A stretch of DNA of 64,000 nucleotides from Cornus controversa (Eukaryota > Streptophyta > Magnoliopsida > Cornales > Cornaceae), in NCBI GenBank assembly GCA_026545225.1, contig CM048845.1:83665033-83729032 (forward strand), in the 5' to 3' direction. The notes beneath the pieces were generated by a model. That model was given only the letters and a program-made list of their open reading frames with translations. It made no database searches and was not told where the DNA came from. Positions 33,521-46,070 of the stretch are shown piece after piece. Position numbers and translations under genes: made by a program. Within the stretch, counting starts at the first letter, position 1; each line of letters opens with the position of its first letter.

Positions 33521-34769
33521 CACATCTAATACACAACTACAAAAGTATTCTCAAGTTATAATATTTTTGTGTAAAAACAACCTCAATTTCTAATTCTTTG
33601 ATTCAGATTAACATGTATTTTCTCCATTAATGCCACGCCAATGCTATCGCCACCGAGGGTAGTTTTGGTATTTTAATTTTTTCTTTGAATTGACATTAAC
33701 ATAGTTCAACCACAAATTCATCCTAATTAGGAACTTATCAGACTAGACAAATTTAAACATGATCAGCTATTTCCCGTTTGGCCAAAAAGATTGGATTTTA
33801 AAATTTTCCAATTAGTCTTGCAATTGCAGAGTAGAGAAGGAATTTGCTTCATTTTCTTATCCTTCCAATTACTTCAGTCCAAACAGTCCCTTATTTATCT
33901 TCTGTGTCCTTGTTGAAAGCAAACAATTAACATCAAATCTAGAACGTACAACTCCATAACCAACCATGAATTTGATTAAACAAGACAAATTCAAGCATGA
34001 CTAATAATATACAAGCAAATCACAAAGGGATTGGACAAGTAGGAATAGGAAAACATCATAATTGATGTGTGACAAATTGGTTGCTCTAGTTGGGATATGT
34101 TTAACATTTTTGGGTTCATTGTAGTTAGGATATATATGTCTAGGAACAATATTGTCTATATACGAGGATTAGATAGTTAGATACAATAAAGTTAGATACA
34201 GTATACAAATATAACATGCTATTAATACCAAAGAAGAGAGCTAGGGTTAGGAAGAGTGAGAGAGAGTGATAGATTAGAGATCGATGAGGTGAGAAGAGTT
34301 TCCTTTCTGAACTAGAAGACGTAGAACACATACAGAGAGTCTCCATCTCCATAGTGGAATAATAAAACACATCAAATATAAATACCAAAGGAGAGAGATA
34401 CAGTGAGAAGGACAAGGCGGAGAACAAAGTATATTATACATACAAGGTGATCAGAATCGTCATTCTATATTTTCTTTTTTGTGGTTTATTATATATATAT
34501 ATATTTATTTATGCTTCTAGTTGTACTTTATGCTCAATTACACCATATTATCAAAGTATTTGTGATCTTGATATTTCGTACTCCATATTATCGGTATTGT
34601 TTACAAATCGAACCAATGTTGATGTTATCTCTTGTTAATTTACGCACTTGGTGTGTTTAAACTTACTATATTCTCTCTTTTTTCTTTTTCCATACAAGAA
34701 TTTTGATTGTCGTTGATATTAATTTTTTTTCCAATTAAAGAATTCTTTGAAAATCATAAATATATATAT

Positions 34770-34920
34770 ATTGACTAGACTAAAGGAGACGTAAAACACT
34801 CACTCACCGTTCTCTTCGCGCTCCAACACAAAGTAACTTTTCTCAACCTATTAAAACTGTACAACATGTTTTATTGGAGTGTGAAGAGGACTGGGTGTTT
34901 TACGTCTCCTTTAGTATAGT

Positions 34921-34924
<4 letters not shown>
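34770..34924. mobile_element. 155-bp MITE inserted in TA repeats
   Basis: The ends ATTGACTAGACTAAAGGAGA and, inward from the right, ATTGACTATACTAAAGGAGA start inverted repeats of about 55 bp that include GACGTAAAACAC. The element is a near-complete hairpin. It lies in TA repeats, so any TA or short target duplication is hidden. It is absent from the paralogous blocks. Confidence 0.8.

Positions 34925-34969
<45 letters not shown>
34925..34969. repeat. (AT)n microsatellite
   Basis: About 22 AT dinucleotides directly after the MITE. Confidence 0.9.
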
Positions 34970-34971
<2 letters not shown>

Positions 34972-34985
34972 CTTACTGGAATCAG

Positions 34986-36205
34986 TTGTGCCGTCGTAGA
35001 GCTAAGTTGTCGACCACCAATCGAGTCTCTCCGTCAGCCTTACCGTTACCGGCGCCACCACCCAGGTGCATCTGTTTGATGAGTGATTTTCTTCGCTTAT
35101 TTGTACTCTCTCTCTCTCTCTCTTTTCACTCAGAATCAAGGTCTCTTTCATTCATACTGAACACAGATCTACATCTGAATAAGACCAACAAACCAACAAA
35201 CGATTCAAAACATGTAATGTCATATTTTGTCCTTAAAACTAGGGTTTTTTTTTCTTCTTTTTTTTATCTTTAACACCCATTTACATCAAATCACTGCATA
35301 AGATATTGCATTGTTAAACTTGGATGGGAATTTTTTTTTTTTGTCTATTTATTATGGCGGTTGATATTGGGGGCTCCACAAGATTCAGTATAGTTCAATT
35401 TCTTTTCTTCCACAGCAAAAAAAAAAAGAGAAATACTATAAATCAAATATCACAAAAAAGAAAATCTTAATATATATACACTGAAAATATATGTACACTA
35501 TATTATATTATATACTAATTAAAATAGTTAATTAATCACAAAATAATATAATTTCTAAAAGTTCCTTTCTCAATCAATTTCTATTTAAGCAAAATTAGGA
35601 TTTTCTTTGATTTTCAATTCAATTAAACATTTCTTTTGAAAAAAATAAAATCAATTAATGGTAAAAAAATAAAATCAATTTAATGTACTCTCTCAAATAC
35701 ATTGATATAAAATTTGCTTCCTAAATCACATACTTTTTTTATGGTAAGCTTCCTATTTTATATAAGTACTAATATTTTTTTAAATGGTAAAAAAAATGAC
35801 AATTAATTGAACGTGACACTAATTAGTTCAAAAGAAAAAAGAAAGAAAGAACAAAATTAGTTCAAAAGAAAAAAGAAAGAAAGAAACAAAAAACACTTAA
35901 ATTTTGACCAATCACCCAAGACCAAAACTTTGTGAATCACTATGCATGAAAAAAAAGTTATGTGAAACTAACATTGAACCATTCATAATCATATTTGTTT
36001 AAAAAAAAATGGCTAACTAAATTGATCTGATGATTACAAAATTAAACAAATTTACTATATGCCTTTATAAGCCTGTATAAAGTTGAAATTTACTCATCCT
36101 ACATATCTCATATGTCATTAGTTACACAGAAAGTAAAGAGTAAATATTTTATTCAAACTCCAATAAAATGAATTTGAACAATTCTAAACAAAGATAAAAT
36201 AAAAC
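34986..36205. other. Intergenic stretch with a short GC-richer part
   Basis: 34,986-35,090 is GC-rich for this window (CCGTTACCGGCGCCACCACC) and an open frame of 95 codons starts there, but it soon runs into CT repeats and has no recognisable motif. The rest is AT-rich with nothing recognised apart from two direct copies of a TTAGTTCAAAAGAAAAAAGA segment near 35,822 and 35,857. Confidence 0.4.
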
Positions 36206-36210
36206 AAACT

Positions 36211-36440
36211 GTGAAAGTAGCATTATGTTTTGTTTGATTAATGAGACCATAATTTGCAATCCAAATAAACAAAAATCTTTATTTGCCGAGCTTCAGTTAT
36301 TAGAGGTCTTAGATGTGTTACATTTTCATAATAAAAGCTAACAACATAAATCATGAGATTTGAAATTTATTTAGTTTTCTTTTATTTTTTTCACTATTTT
36401 TGACAACTAAAAGAAAAATTAGCTAAAAAAAATCATATAT
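36211..36440. repeat. Dispersed repeat with a conserved short frame, copy A
   Basis: Matches 39,907-40,136 and 40,345-40,580. In all three copies a frame reading CLINETII(C/Y)NPNKQK, then L(L/F)AELQ(I/L)LE, stays open for about 40 codons before the copies diverge into A/T tracts. No start context, splice sites or known domain were identified, so it may be part of an unknown transposon. Confidence 0.6.
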
Positions 36441-36499
36441 CTCAAGAGAACTTGAACTCTGCATATTTTTCTATACCCAGAATTAATGTTAACATTCAT

Positions 36500-36845
36500 C
36501 TTCTCTAAATTGACTAATAATTAGTCTCTATCAGGATAGAAACAAATCTTACATTAAATTTTCTTGAATTATTTGCTATAATATTAATCTTTTTTTGAAA
36601 TACCCCCAGAAAATTTCTTCATGAGGTGGTCAGTCTCATACACAAAACCTGGGAGATACATACAACTGATCTCTTCTCTAAATTGACTAATAATTAGCCT
36701 CTATCAGGATAGAAACAAATCTTACATTAAATTTTCTTGAATTATTTGCTATAACATTAATCTTTTTTGAAATACCCCCAGAAAATTTCTTCATGAGGTG
36801 GTCAGTCTCATACACAAAACCTGGGAGATACATACAACTGGTAAC
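36500..36845. repeat. Tandem duplication, 173-bp period, two copies
   Basis: The segment from TTCTCTAAATTGACTAATAA to TACATACAACTG is repeated with very few differences (for example TAGTCTC/TAGCCTC). On the minus strand each copy reads YLPGFVYETDHLMKKFSGGI, a protein-like stretch of unknown origin. Confidence 0.9.
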
Positions 36846-37929
36846 AACAAGCATAGAATACCTTGTAGAAAAAAATAAAGTGTAGTTGAAAATATTTTTT
36901 GTATTATTTTTTTTTGTAAACACCCCTCTCAAGGAAGTGACGAAGCCACCATGGTGAAATATAAGTAAGTTCTTTTATTTTCTTGTCTAATTTTTTCGTC
37001 CAAGAGCATTCTTCTACTCTTTTATTCTGGATTTTTATTTTCTAAAATTAGAGGAGGATTCTTCGTATTTGCCAAATAATGGTAATTCGAAGAATGCCTA
37101 CCTCTGTTTACCTAGCCAATGTACATCAGATTAAGTAAAAAAATGTCTCTCTCATATATAATCAAGTCATTTTTTTTTATTTCATATTTTCCTTCATCTT
37201 TCCAAATTCTAATTGGATTGGTGAAGTGTATTGATTATTGAAGAAAAAACTAGATAAGAATATTAGAAACTTTATTTATATGGATCCATGGTGGTGGATT
37301 TCCTTCCCTTGAGATTTATTTTATTAGTATAATTTTATTTATTCACTATAATTCCAAAATAAAAAATATTTTTAAAAGAAATTATTTTCATTCCATAAAT
37401 TAGTGTGTGAATTTAAGTTCATTCGGAATTTCACTTGAGAGTCGTTCGACCTTACTTATTACTATACGATTTTTAGTAGAGTTTTTGCAGGTTTTATTTT
37501 TGTACGAAATGTAGAGAAGTAACGACAAACATCCACTATTCTACACCCGTCAACAATCTTGACATGCCAAATATAATATATAGATACTTCATTACATGAA
37601 TAAGAAGAAAGTGCACAATTATTGAAAATGAACAAGACATAAGGATTTAAATTATCGGATATCCAAACATCACAAGGAGATAACTCGTTCACAAAATAAA
37701 CTATACCAAATGTATCATGGATAATTATAACTTCAAGAAGAAAACAATCAAGACAATAAAATAACACGACCATCTATTACAGGATCAAATACCCAACTAA
37801 GCCTCCAATGCACTCAAATCTTCAAGGGAGTCTAAACCTAACTCTAATCTAGGTTTCTGGCCTATTCTGCTTCTAAGAACCCTCTTTAATCATTCGGGAA
37901 TTTTAAAAAATTTCAAGTAAAAGAAAAAA

Positions 37930-38600
37930 TATGACATCGCGTTGAGACAACCTTTTAAAACTGATACAATCACAAGGGAAGCTCATTTTCACTTGAAATT
38001 TAAAACCCAGTTGTATTTCATTCCTATAAAGTTACCTGAATTTTTTTTAAAATTTTATGTAATTTTAAAATATTTTCTAAAAATAAAAGAATGTGAAAAC
38101 CCAACTTTTAGACACTTTAAAAATCAAATGAATTCCAAGGGAAGCTCATTTCGAGATGAAAATTTAAACCCAAGTGAATTTAACCACCAGAAAGTTATAG
38201 TAAAATTTTGGAAATGTTTGAAAATTTTTAAGTATTTTCTAAAATAAAAGAAAGTAAAAAACCTGATTTTTAGACACTTTAAAAATCCATTGAACTACGA
38301 GGGGAGCTCATTTCTGCATGAAAATTTAAAACCAAGTTCATTTAACATCTAGGAAAATAGAGTAAAAAAATTTGGAAATTTTTAAATATTTTCTAAAATA
38401 AAAGAAGGTGAAAATCAATTTTTAGACACTTTAAAAATTAATTTAAAAGCAAGGGGAAATATTTTCAATGTGAAATTTAAAACCCAAGCTCCTTAAACCC
38501 CCAGAAAGATGACAAAAATTTTTTAGAATTATAAAAGTATTTTAAAAATAATAATTTAATGAAAATTTCAAGATTTTCCAAAGATTTAAAAAATAATAAT
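37930..38600. repeat. Diverged tandem repeat, about 150-163 bp unit, four copies
   Basis: Anchors like AAGGGAAGCTCATTT occur near 37,974, 38,137, 38,300 and 38,451, each followed by GAAATTTAAAACCC, a TATTTTCTAAAATAAAAGAA stretch and TTTTTAGACACTTTAAAAAT. The open frame at 37,942-38,247 spans two units and is not convincing as a gene. Confidence 0.85.
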
Positions 38601-38670
38601 CAAACAACTATATGTACTCCAAGACCCAGTAAATAGATCAGCCGCATACATGTGATGCATTTTCCATAAA

Positions 38671-38673
<3 letters not shown>

Positions 38674-38724
<51 letters not shown>

Positions 38725-38753
38725 CAAACATATGCATTCCAAAGATTGATCAA

Positions 38754-38799
<46 letters not shown>
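38674..38799. repeat. Two (AT)n arrays
   Basis: AT arrays at about 38,679-38,717 and 38,758-38,799 are separated by a segment containing CAACCGCATA, which also occurs (CAGCCGCATA) before the first array. The pair therefore looks like a short duplication. Confidence 0.85.
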
Positions 38800-38800
<1 letters not shown>

Positions 38801-39846
38801 GTACATGTGTAATCCAATTATATAAATTTTTAACAAGAACAATCATAGACTCAAAACCTAGACTATGCATATGGACTCAAAGGGAAAGAGAATAATCAAA
38901 CTTGCCTCTTTGACGATTCAAAACTCGTTCACCCGACCGCTCCTTCACTCACTTCTCTCTTTCGTTTACTCTCTTGATTTCTGTGCGTAAAGTAACGGTA
39001 GAAACCCTAGTCTCCATAAACTCCAAAAATAATAAAAGAAATAAAATATTATAACCATAAACCATAGCCCATCAAAATAAGTACACCTAACCAACCATTA
39101 CAGCCCAACTCAACCCAGATTCCTATCTAGCCTAATCCAAAATTAAAACAAAGAAAACACAAAGGCTCAGTCCAAATAAAATAGCATGAAATAAAATAAA
39201 AATAAAGTAAACTTCACCACAATATTTAAGGCACTCAAATAATTTAATCTAACCAATAAAGTAACACCACAATATTTAAAGCACTCAAAGAATGTAATCC
39301 AACCACTAAAGCAATTCAATTTAACTAATAAAAGAAAAATAAAGCATTTAAATTAAAATTAAAAGACCTCCAAACTTACGAAAACTATTAGATTATCTAA
39401 TCAAGAGAGACCACAGGAGCATTAGTTTCCTATTATCTCTAACTATTCAATGGCTAAGGACGTTATAAACTTTTAAAAAAATATTTCAGTATGATCGAAT
39501 AGCTAATTATTAATTAAGAAAACTGTGGAAAGCTTAGGGCAATCACTTAATTTGGCTTTAGGTCAAATTAATTGAAATTCAATTTTGTGCGTTTTCAAAA
39601 AAATTTGAAGATAACTGTGACTACAACATCAAGTTTATATGGTTGCAATCCAGTGCATCAACAAAATCAAAGAAAAAAATTAGAAAAGAAGATTTTTTTT
39701 GGATTAGAAAAAAAAATGTTTGGATTAGAAAGAAAATTGATTTAGTTAGGCAAATTTAAATAGTCAAACTTTTGAAAATTGCTTGTATTTCAAAGGAATG
39801 TCCACTTAAGTGGCTTTTTTAGAGTCAAGCTTAAGTTGTGTTTGAT
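38800..39846. other. AT-rich intergenic stretch
   Basis: Nothing recognised beyond two short copies of a CACCACAATATTTAA(G/A)GC motif near 39,215 and 39,265. Confidence 0.5.
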
Positions 39847-40129
39847 GTTATTATGTTCTAATTAGTTTAATTTGTTTATAGATTAAGTTTATTTATTTAA
39901 ATTTTAGTGAAAGTAACAGTATGCTTTGTTTGATTAATGAGACTATAATTTGCAACCCAAATAAACAAAAAATTTTACTTGCCGAGCTTCAGATATTAGA
40001 GGCTTTAGATGGATTAGATTTTTATATCCTAAAAGCCAACAAAAAAAAAATGAGATTTGAAACTTATTTAGTTTTCTTTTATCTTTCCCCACTTCTCTTG
40101 ACAACTAAAATAAAAATTAGCTAAAAAAG

Positions 40130-40173
<44 letters not shown>

Positions 40174-40800
40174 TATATTCGTTAATCTCAATACCCAAAT
40201 TTCAGATCATATATATATATAACCAAACAACCCTAATTTCAAATTTAAAACCCTAAAAACTCCTAAATTACATGCATGAAAATTATGTTTCAATTAGTTT
40301 AATTTGCATATGGTTTAAGTTTATTTATTTAAGTTATAGTGAAAGTAACAGTATGCTTTGTTTGATTAATGAGACCATAATTTACAACCCAAATAAACAA
40401 AAATCTTTATTTGCCGAGCTTCAAATATTAGAGGCCTTAGATATGTTAGATTTTCATATCCTAAAAGTCAAGACCAATAAACATTTGATTTGAAACTTAT
40501 TTATTTTTCTTTTATTTTTTCTCACTTTTCTTGACAACGAAAATAAAAATTAGCTATAAAAGATCATATATATATATTCATTAATTTCAATACCCAAATT
40601 TAAGATCATATATATATAACCAAACCACCCTAATTGAAAAACTCTAATTCCAGTTTTGAAACCCTCTTTGAAAAACCCTAATTCTAAATTGAAAATCCTA
40701 AAAATCCCTAAATTTCATGCATGAAAATTATGTTTTAAATCTCAGATCATATATATATTTATAAACAAATAACCCCAATTGAAAAACTCATATTCCAAAT
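39847..40800. repeat. Tandem repeat, about 433-445 bp unit, two copies plus a partial third
   Basis: Units starting near 39,847, 40,280 and 40,726 share TTAGTTTAATTTG, the short conserved frame described for 36,211, a TA array (40,134-40,170 in the first unit), AATACCCAAATTT, CAGATCATATATATAT and CATGCATGAAAATTATGTTT. The second unit adds extra AACCCTAATT segments. Telomere-like AACCCTAAA strings here are isolated and not an array. Confidence 0.8.
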
Positions 40801-41122
40801 TGAAGGCAAATTTTCAACCCAATTACTTATTGAGTGAGAAAAAATGATTACATAATTACTTATATATTTATATAATAAACTTGAATTTTTGAAAAAATAT
40901 TAAATTTTTTTCATTTAGTTTTATAATAATTTTAATAATACTAAAATATTAAATTTCAGTTGCTTTCTACCTACATGGTTTATGCAAGTTCATCTAGCAT
41001 CTTACATCTCTTCTTTGGACTCCTATCAAAGTAGAATCAGGTAATTGACCTACTCTAACGAATTATTGGGATTGCATCTCTCTCAAATTTAAAAAAAATT
41101 TTTTTTTTTTCACTTTGTTTGT

Positions 41123-41380
41123 ACATCTAATCACATGAACAAACATACAATAAAAACCTACTTGGGGAAAAAATGAAAGAAAACAAATAATAATAGAAAC
41201 AGAAAAAGAAAAGATTTGTAACAATTAAATAACAAGAAAAAACAGAAATTGATAGATAATAAATAGCATAGAACATCTAATCACATGAACAAAAATATAA
41301 TTAAAAAGCCTACTTGTGAAAAAAATTAAAGAAAACAAATAATAATAAAAAAAGAAAAAATAAAAGAAACTCACATGAGA
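41123..41380. repeat. Tandem duplication, 150-bp period
   Basis: ACATCTAATCACATGAACAA starts copies at 41,123 and 41,273. Both continue with an ACCTACTTG-like stretch and AAAGAAAACAAATAATAAT. Confidence 0.8.
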
Positions 41381-42760
41381 GTTGATGTGAGTTGAGAGAA
41401 AATCGAATTGGAATGCATGTTGATGAGTTGATGAGAGCAAGTCGTGTTTGTGTTTATGGTTTTAGGGTTTTGTTTATGTTATAACTCTATTTTCTATTTA
41501 AAAATAAACAAATAATGTAGTGATGCTAAAAAAGGATTTTGTATAAGTTATAACTTTATTTTTCTAATTTAAAAATAAAAAATAATGTAGTGAAATTAAA
41601 AAGTCCCTTTGTACTTCTATTTATATCAATGAAACATAATATATAAAAAAAATACTTTCAATAAAATCAAATGAAATTTAAATACCTTCTTAAGTTTCTT
41701 TTTCCTTTATCTTTGGGCTTATATTAGATCAAATTCTAGCGGGAGGAACAAATTTCATAGAGGATCAACACAATTTAGTTTACAACTAAGAAAATTATGA
41801 ACTTAATACCTTCACAAGATAAATTTAACAAGGTTAATAATAATAAACTCTTGTTTAATTTGAAAACAAAAAATGTATATAAAATATCTTGTTAAATTAA
41901 TAACTTATTAATTTATCAATAAATTAATATCTTTTTTAATTAATAGAATTTATGTGGTCCCAACGCTATTAATTTATAGAGGTTTCATTGTGTGTGTGTG
42001 TATATATGTATATATGTTAATATTATCCTATAGAAAGCAAATAATGGAAGGCAAAGCAACAAGAGAGTTCTTAATCATGAATTTTGCAATATATTTTAGT
42101 TATAAACTAATGCAATATTTGGAAAAAAAAATGGCACATTATTTAAAATATTAAGGAAGTCATTAACGAATTAGTTTGCAACAATATTACATGATAAATT
42201 ATCATTATATTTTAAAATGTCAATATAATCTAACAAGTAAAATAAATTTAAACAAAAAAAAAAAAAAATCAATGCAAAAATACACGTTATAAAGTCGTAC
42301 ACAATATTTTCCTATTCATACATTGAAATAGACACTTTTAATCATAATTATGAGTTTTAGAGTAACATAAGAGACTAATTATTTATAGTGACTTGGTATA
42401 GAATTGTATACAACTAATATATAATGAGTATAACTTGCATACACTATTTGGCACTATTAACGACATTGATCGAATTACTCTCAACTATCTCAAAGAATAT
42501 GATAAATCATAAACAACTTATATCGACACTAATCAAATTATTCTAAAATATCTCAAAGAATATGAATTATCATAATAAATTAATAAACCATAAACAACTT
42601 ATCCCTCCTTTCTCAAAATCGTTTTCGATTCATGGAACACATTATGAACCAACCCACTTATTTATCAAAGAGCAGCCTCCACAATTATCACTCTATAAAC
42701 CTGACAAAATTAAAAGAATAAAATGAGATTATATTATTATTGGAACTCGTAAAATAAAAT
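41381..42760. other. AT-rich intergenic stretch
   Basis: No gene or element end recognised. Confidence 0.5.
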
Positions 42761-43038
42761 CCATCCAACAAAAAAACAAATATAACAAATTTACATAATC
42801 AAAGGTGAGAATAATCTACAAAACTTTATTGATTGAAAAAAAAATGCAATAAGAAAAAATGAACTGGGAGAGTCTTAAAACAATCTTTCGCATTGAATTC
42901 CATCCAACAAAAAAACAAATATAACAAATTTACATAATCAAATGTGAGAATAATCTACAAAACTTTATTGATTGAAAAAAAAATGCAATAAGAAAAAATG
43001 AACAGGGAGAGTCTTAAAACAATCTTTCGCATTGAATT
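42761..43038. repeat. Recent tandem duplication, 139-bp period
   Basis: Two copies (42,761-42,899 and 42,900-43,038) differ at only a few positions (AAGGTGAG/AATGTGAG, AACTGGG/AACAGGG). Confidence 0.95.
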
Positions 43039-43059
43039 TATTGTAATATACACTTAAAT

Positions 43060-43470
43060 ACGTCTCCCAATTGTTTACACCACCTAATTATTTAGGGTGA
43101 ATTCTATTATCTTTAGGATTCTACTCCAATTGTTTATTTTTGTGTCTCTCTTTTAATAAATGAATAGTTTATTAATAAAAGAGATTTTATATAACTATAT
43201 ATAATCAAAGAGTTTATCAATAAAAGAGTTTTTATATGGCTTAATGATTTGAAACACCTTGTTCTATGTCTTCCAATTGTTTACACCACCAAATTATTTA
43301 CGGTGAATTCTATTATCCTTAGGATTCTACTCCAATTATTTATTTTTGTGTACACTATTTTAATAAATGAATAGTTTATTAATAAAAGAGATTTTATATA
43401 ACTATAATAAAAGAGATTATCAATAAAAGAGTTTTTATATGACTAAATGATTTGAAACACATTGTACTTG
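43060..43470. repeat. Tandem duplication, 206-bp period
   Basis: CCAATTGTTTACACCACC starts the copies at 43,067 and 43,273. Both contain GGTGAATTCTATTATC, TAATAAATGAATAGTTTATT and a GATTTGAAACAC end. It directly follows the 139-bp duplication. Confidence 0.9.
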
Positions 43471-44235
43471 TAATAGTAGTATAGAATCAATATAGATAGA
43501 TAGATATAGATATGTAATTATATCCACTTACATAAGTTATATCAGATATTTATTTACTTATTTAACTCATATATTTAAAGTTTGTAACTTATATATTTAT
43601 CTACTTATATAAGAATTCCAGTAACGGTTATAATTGGAGAGCAAATTAATAATGAATTTGCTTCATTTTCTTTTCCTTTCAATTAGTTCAGTCCAAACAG
43701 TCCCTTATTTATCTTGTGTACTTATTGAATGCAAACAATTAACATCAATCAAATCTAGAATGAACAACTCCATAACCATCCACGAATTGATTAAATTAAG
43801 CAAACCACAAAGCGAGGAGGAATTGAACATTTAACCGATGTATGACAATTGCTAGCTCTAACAACATTGTATATATATATGGTTAACATTTTTTGGTTTA
43901 ACGTAGTTAGGATATGTCTAACAACATTGTATACGAGGTTTAGAATTAGATAGTTAGATACACTATATAACTATAACGAAAAGAGAGAGATAGGGTTAGG
44001 AAAAGGGGATGAGAGAGAGTAGATAGAGAGATAAGATGAGAAGAGTTTCCTTTCGGAAGTAGAATACAGAGAATCTCCAATGGAATAAAACACATCAAAT
44101 ATTAATACCAAATGATAGACATTAAAGAGAGAGAGACAGTGGTGAACAGTGAGAAGGGAGAGCACCAGAAAGAGTTTCTAAACAATTAAGGTGAAAATAT
44201 CCGTTTAATATTTTTGTATGCTAACTCCATCTGAA

Positions 44236-44236
<1 letters not shown>

Positions 44237-44300
<64 letters not shown>

Positions 44301-44301
44301 T
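44237..44301. repeat. CT then TA microsatellite
   Basis: About 18 CT and 13 TA units, orthologous in position to 5,523-5,578. Confidence 0.9.
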
Positions 44302-45296
44302 GTGGTTTATTATGTATGCTTCTAGTTGTACTTTTATATGTTCAATTACACCAACTCGTATTTGTGATCTTGAAATTTCGTACTATATATATTACCTGTA
44401 TTGCTTACAAATCGAACTTGTTGACATAATTCGGATTTTTGGTTTCAAATGCTGATGTTATCTCTTGAGTATTAATTTATGCACTTGGTGTGTTTAAATT
44501 TACTATAATATTCTCTCATTTTTGCTGTTAGGATTTGATATTAATTTGATATTATTTCTTCAATTCAAGAAATCTTTGTTTTATGTTGATATTAATGTTA
44601 TATAAATCTTACTATGTCATACAAGTATATATATGCGTGTCTATAAAAATATTTAATTTGATATAACAAATTATCCAGTGTCTTCATACTAAAAACATTG
44701 AAGTTAAAATATTGGTTAATCTAGTAGCATATTAGTGGAAAAAATCATAATATATATAAATATATATTGAGCATTCGTATTGAAATAAATGTTAAGTTAA
44801 AATTTTGTTGTACCAGTGGAGGAGAGGAGAAAAGATATTCTTTTTTGAATTTTGAGAATCTTGTGAGATCAGTGAATTAAAAAATGAGGAGCCTTTTTGA
44901 ATTTTGGAATATTTTCGTAAGAACTTTTGTGAATTTTTAAGTAGTTCAGTGGGGGCACAACTATAATTATTAAAAAATTTGTATAAAAAATGTAATTAAA
45001 TGAAAAATCTCACTGGTCCGAAGGTGGCTTCGCCATTCGCCCATGGATTTTTATAATTAAATGAAAATTCCCACAGGCACAATACATATTCTATCAAAAT
45101 GGTCTGTCTATCATGTGTCTTCTTTTTCTCTCTTTAAAAGATGGCACCAGTAATTGCGCTAGTTTGGATACTTAAAGGCATTCTTAAACTAGTAATTGAA
45201 TTGTTAAACTTAGATGAGTTTTATCCTTTGTTTTTGTTTTATATTATTAATTTTAAATAAAATTGTTATATACTAACATTAGAGATGGCAATATCT

Positions 45297-45506
45297 TGTG
45301 GGTGATGTTGCGAGACGGTGACTAATGTTGTTGGAGACGTAACTATTTGTTCAAAGTTTTGATTTGGATTTAGGCAATACCTATATTTGGTTGGGCCCAG
45401 ACTGTGGCTTGTCTTTACTTGATTGGGTCTTGCCCGCCTTTCTTTGGGTTTGCAATTTTGTAAAATTTTTCTTCTTTATACAACTTTATCTTCCCAAAAA
45501 AAATCT
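45297..45506 (+). mobile_element. Short retroposon insertion (LINE fragment or SINE)
   Basis: Copy 1 has the uninterrupted site GGCAATATCTCTACCAATTT. Here 206 bp begins TGTGGGTGATG and ends CTTCCCAAAAAAA, followed by a repeat of ATCT, so at least 4 bp of target is duplicated around an A-tailed insert. The 3' part (GTAAAATTTTTCTTC...TTATC) resembles plant LINE 3' untranslated ends. No RNA polymerase III boxes were recognised, so a 5'-truncated LINE is favoured. Confidence 0.75.
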
Positions 45507-46070
45507 CTACCAATTTGAATCACATGCCAAAGAATGATCATTTAACTTTAATATCCAAAATAACCTTTATTCTTTTCAGGGGTGGAGTTATTAGGTCCTG
45601 AGTGGGTACAGACGTACTCACTTAATTTTTGCAATTTTTTTCTATATATAAGATAAATAAAATTAATTTTTGGGTCTTAGTGCAATTTATATAACTTACA
45701 AGTTTAATAAGGTAATAAAACAAACCTAATGAGAGCTCTTTTTTACCGGTAAGAGAGTAACTCACTCCACTCATTCACTTATTAGTTATCATACAAACAA
45801 TACATAACATAGGATGAGGGAGAGCAACACATCGCTCTTCGGGTCTCTCAGATTTGGCTTAGTTACAATATCACGTTATTTTGACATTTTCTTGTCTAAA
45901 ATATATTAGATCTTTATATGTGGTAGAGTGCTTACGTTCGTACCCATTTGTTCAAATTCTTGACTATGACCCTTGCTTTTTCCATAGATGCTCAATCTTT
46001 TCTTCGTCTTCCCCAACCCCAGTCACGTCCCAAATATCCTTACCAAAAAATTCTCACCCCAAATAGCATA

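Larger units (their letters stand above)
33821..34985. repeat. Segmental duplication block, copy 3 (partial)
   Basis: Collinear with about 4,896-5,865, including GAATTTGCTTCATTTTCTTA, CAGTCCAAACAGTCCCTTAT, AGAAGAGTTTCCTTTC and the TATTTGTGATCTTGA segment. It lacks the part with the small gene. A 155-bp MITE and a TA array sit where the other copies are continuous, just before ATAATCTTACT. The minus-strand open frame at 34,140-34,427 is not preserved in the other copies. Confidence 0.8.

Noticed and set aside
34140-34427. 95-codon minus-strand frame in copy 3 of the duplication
   Set aside because: The corresponding sequence in copies 1 and 2 is interrupted or shifted, so the frame is not conserved.
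37462-37773. 103-codon minus-strand frame with hydrophobic stretches
   Set aside because: No recognisable motif, no splice or start support, single copy in AT-rich DNA. Not strong enough to call a gene.
40220-40710. AACCCTAAA strings suggestive of telomere repeats
   Set aside because: Isolated, unequal spacing, mixed with AACCCTAATT. Not an array.
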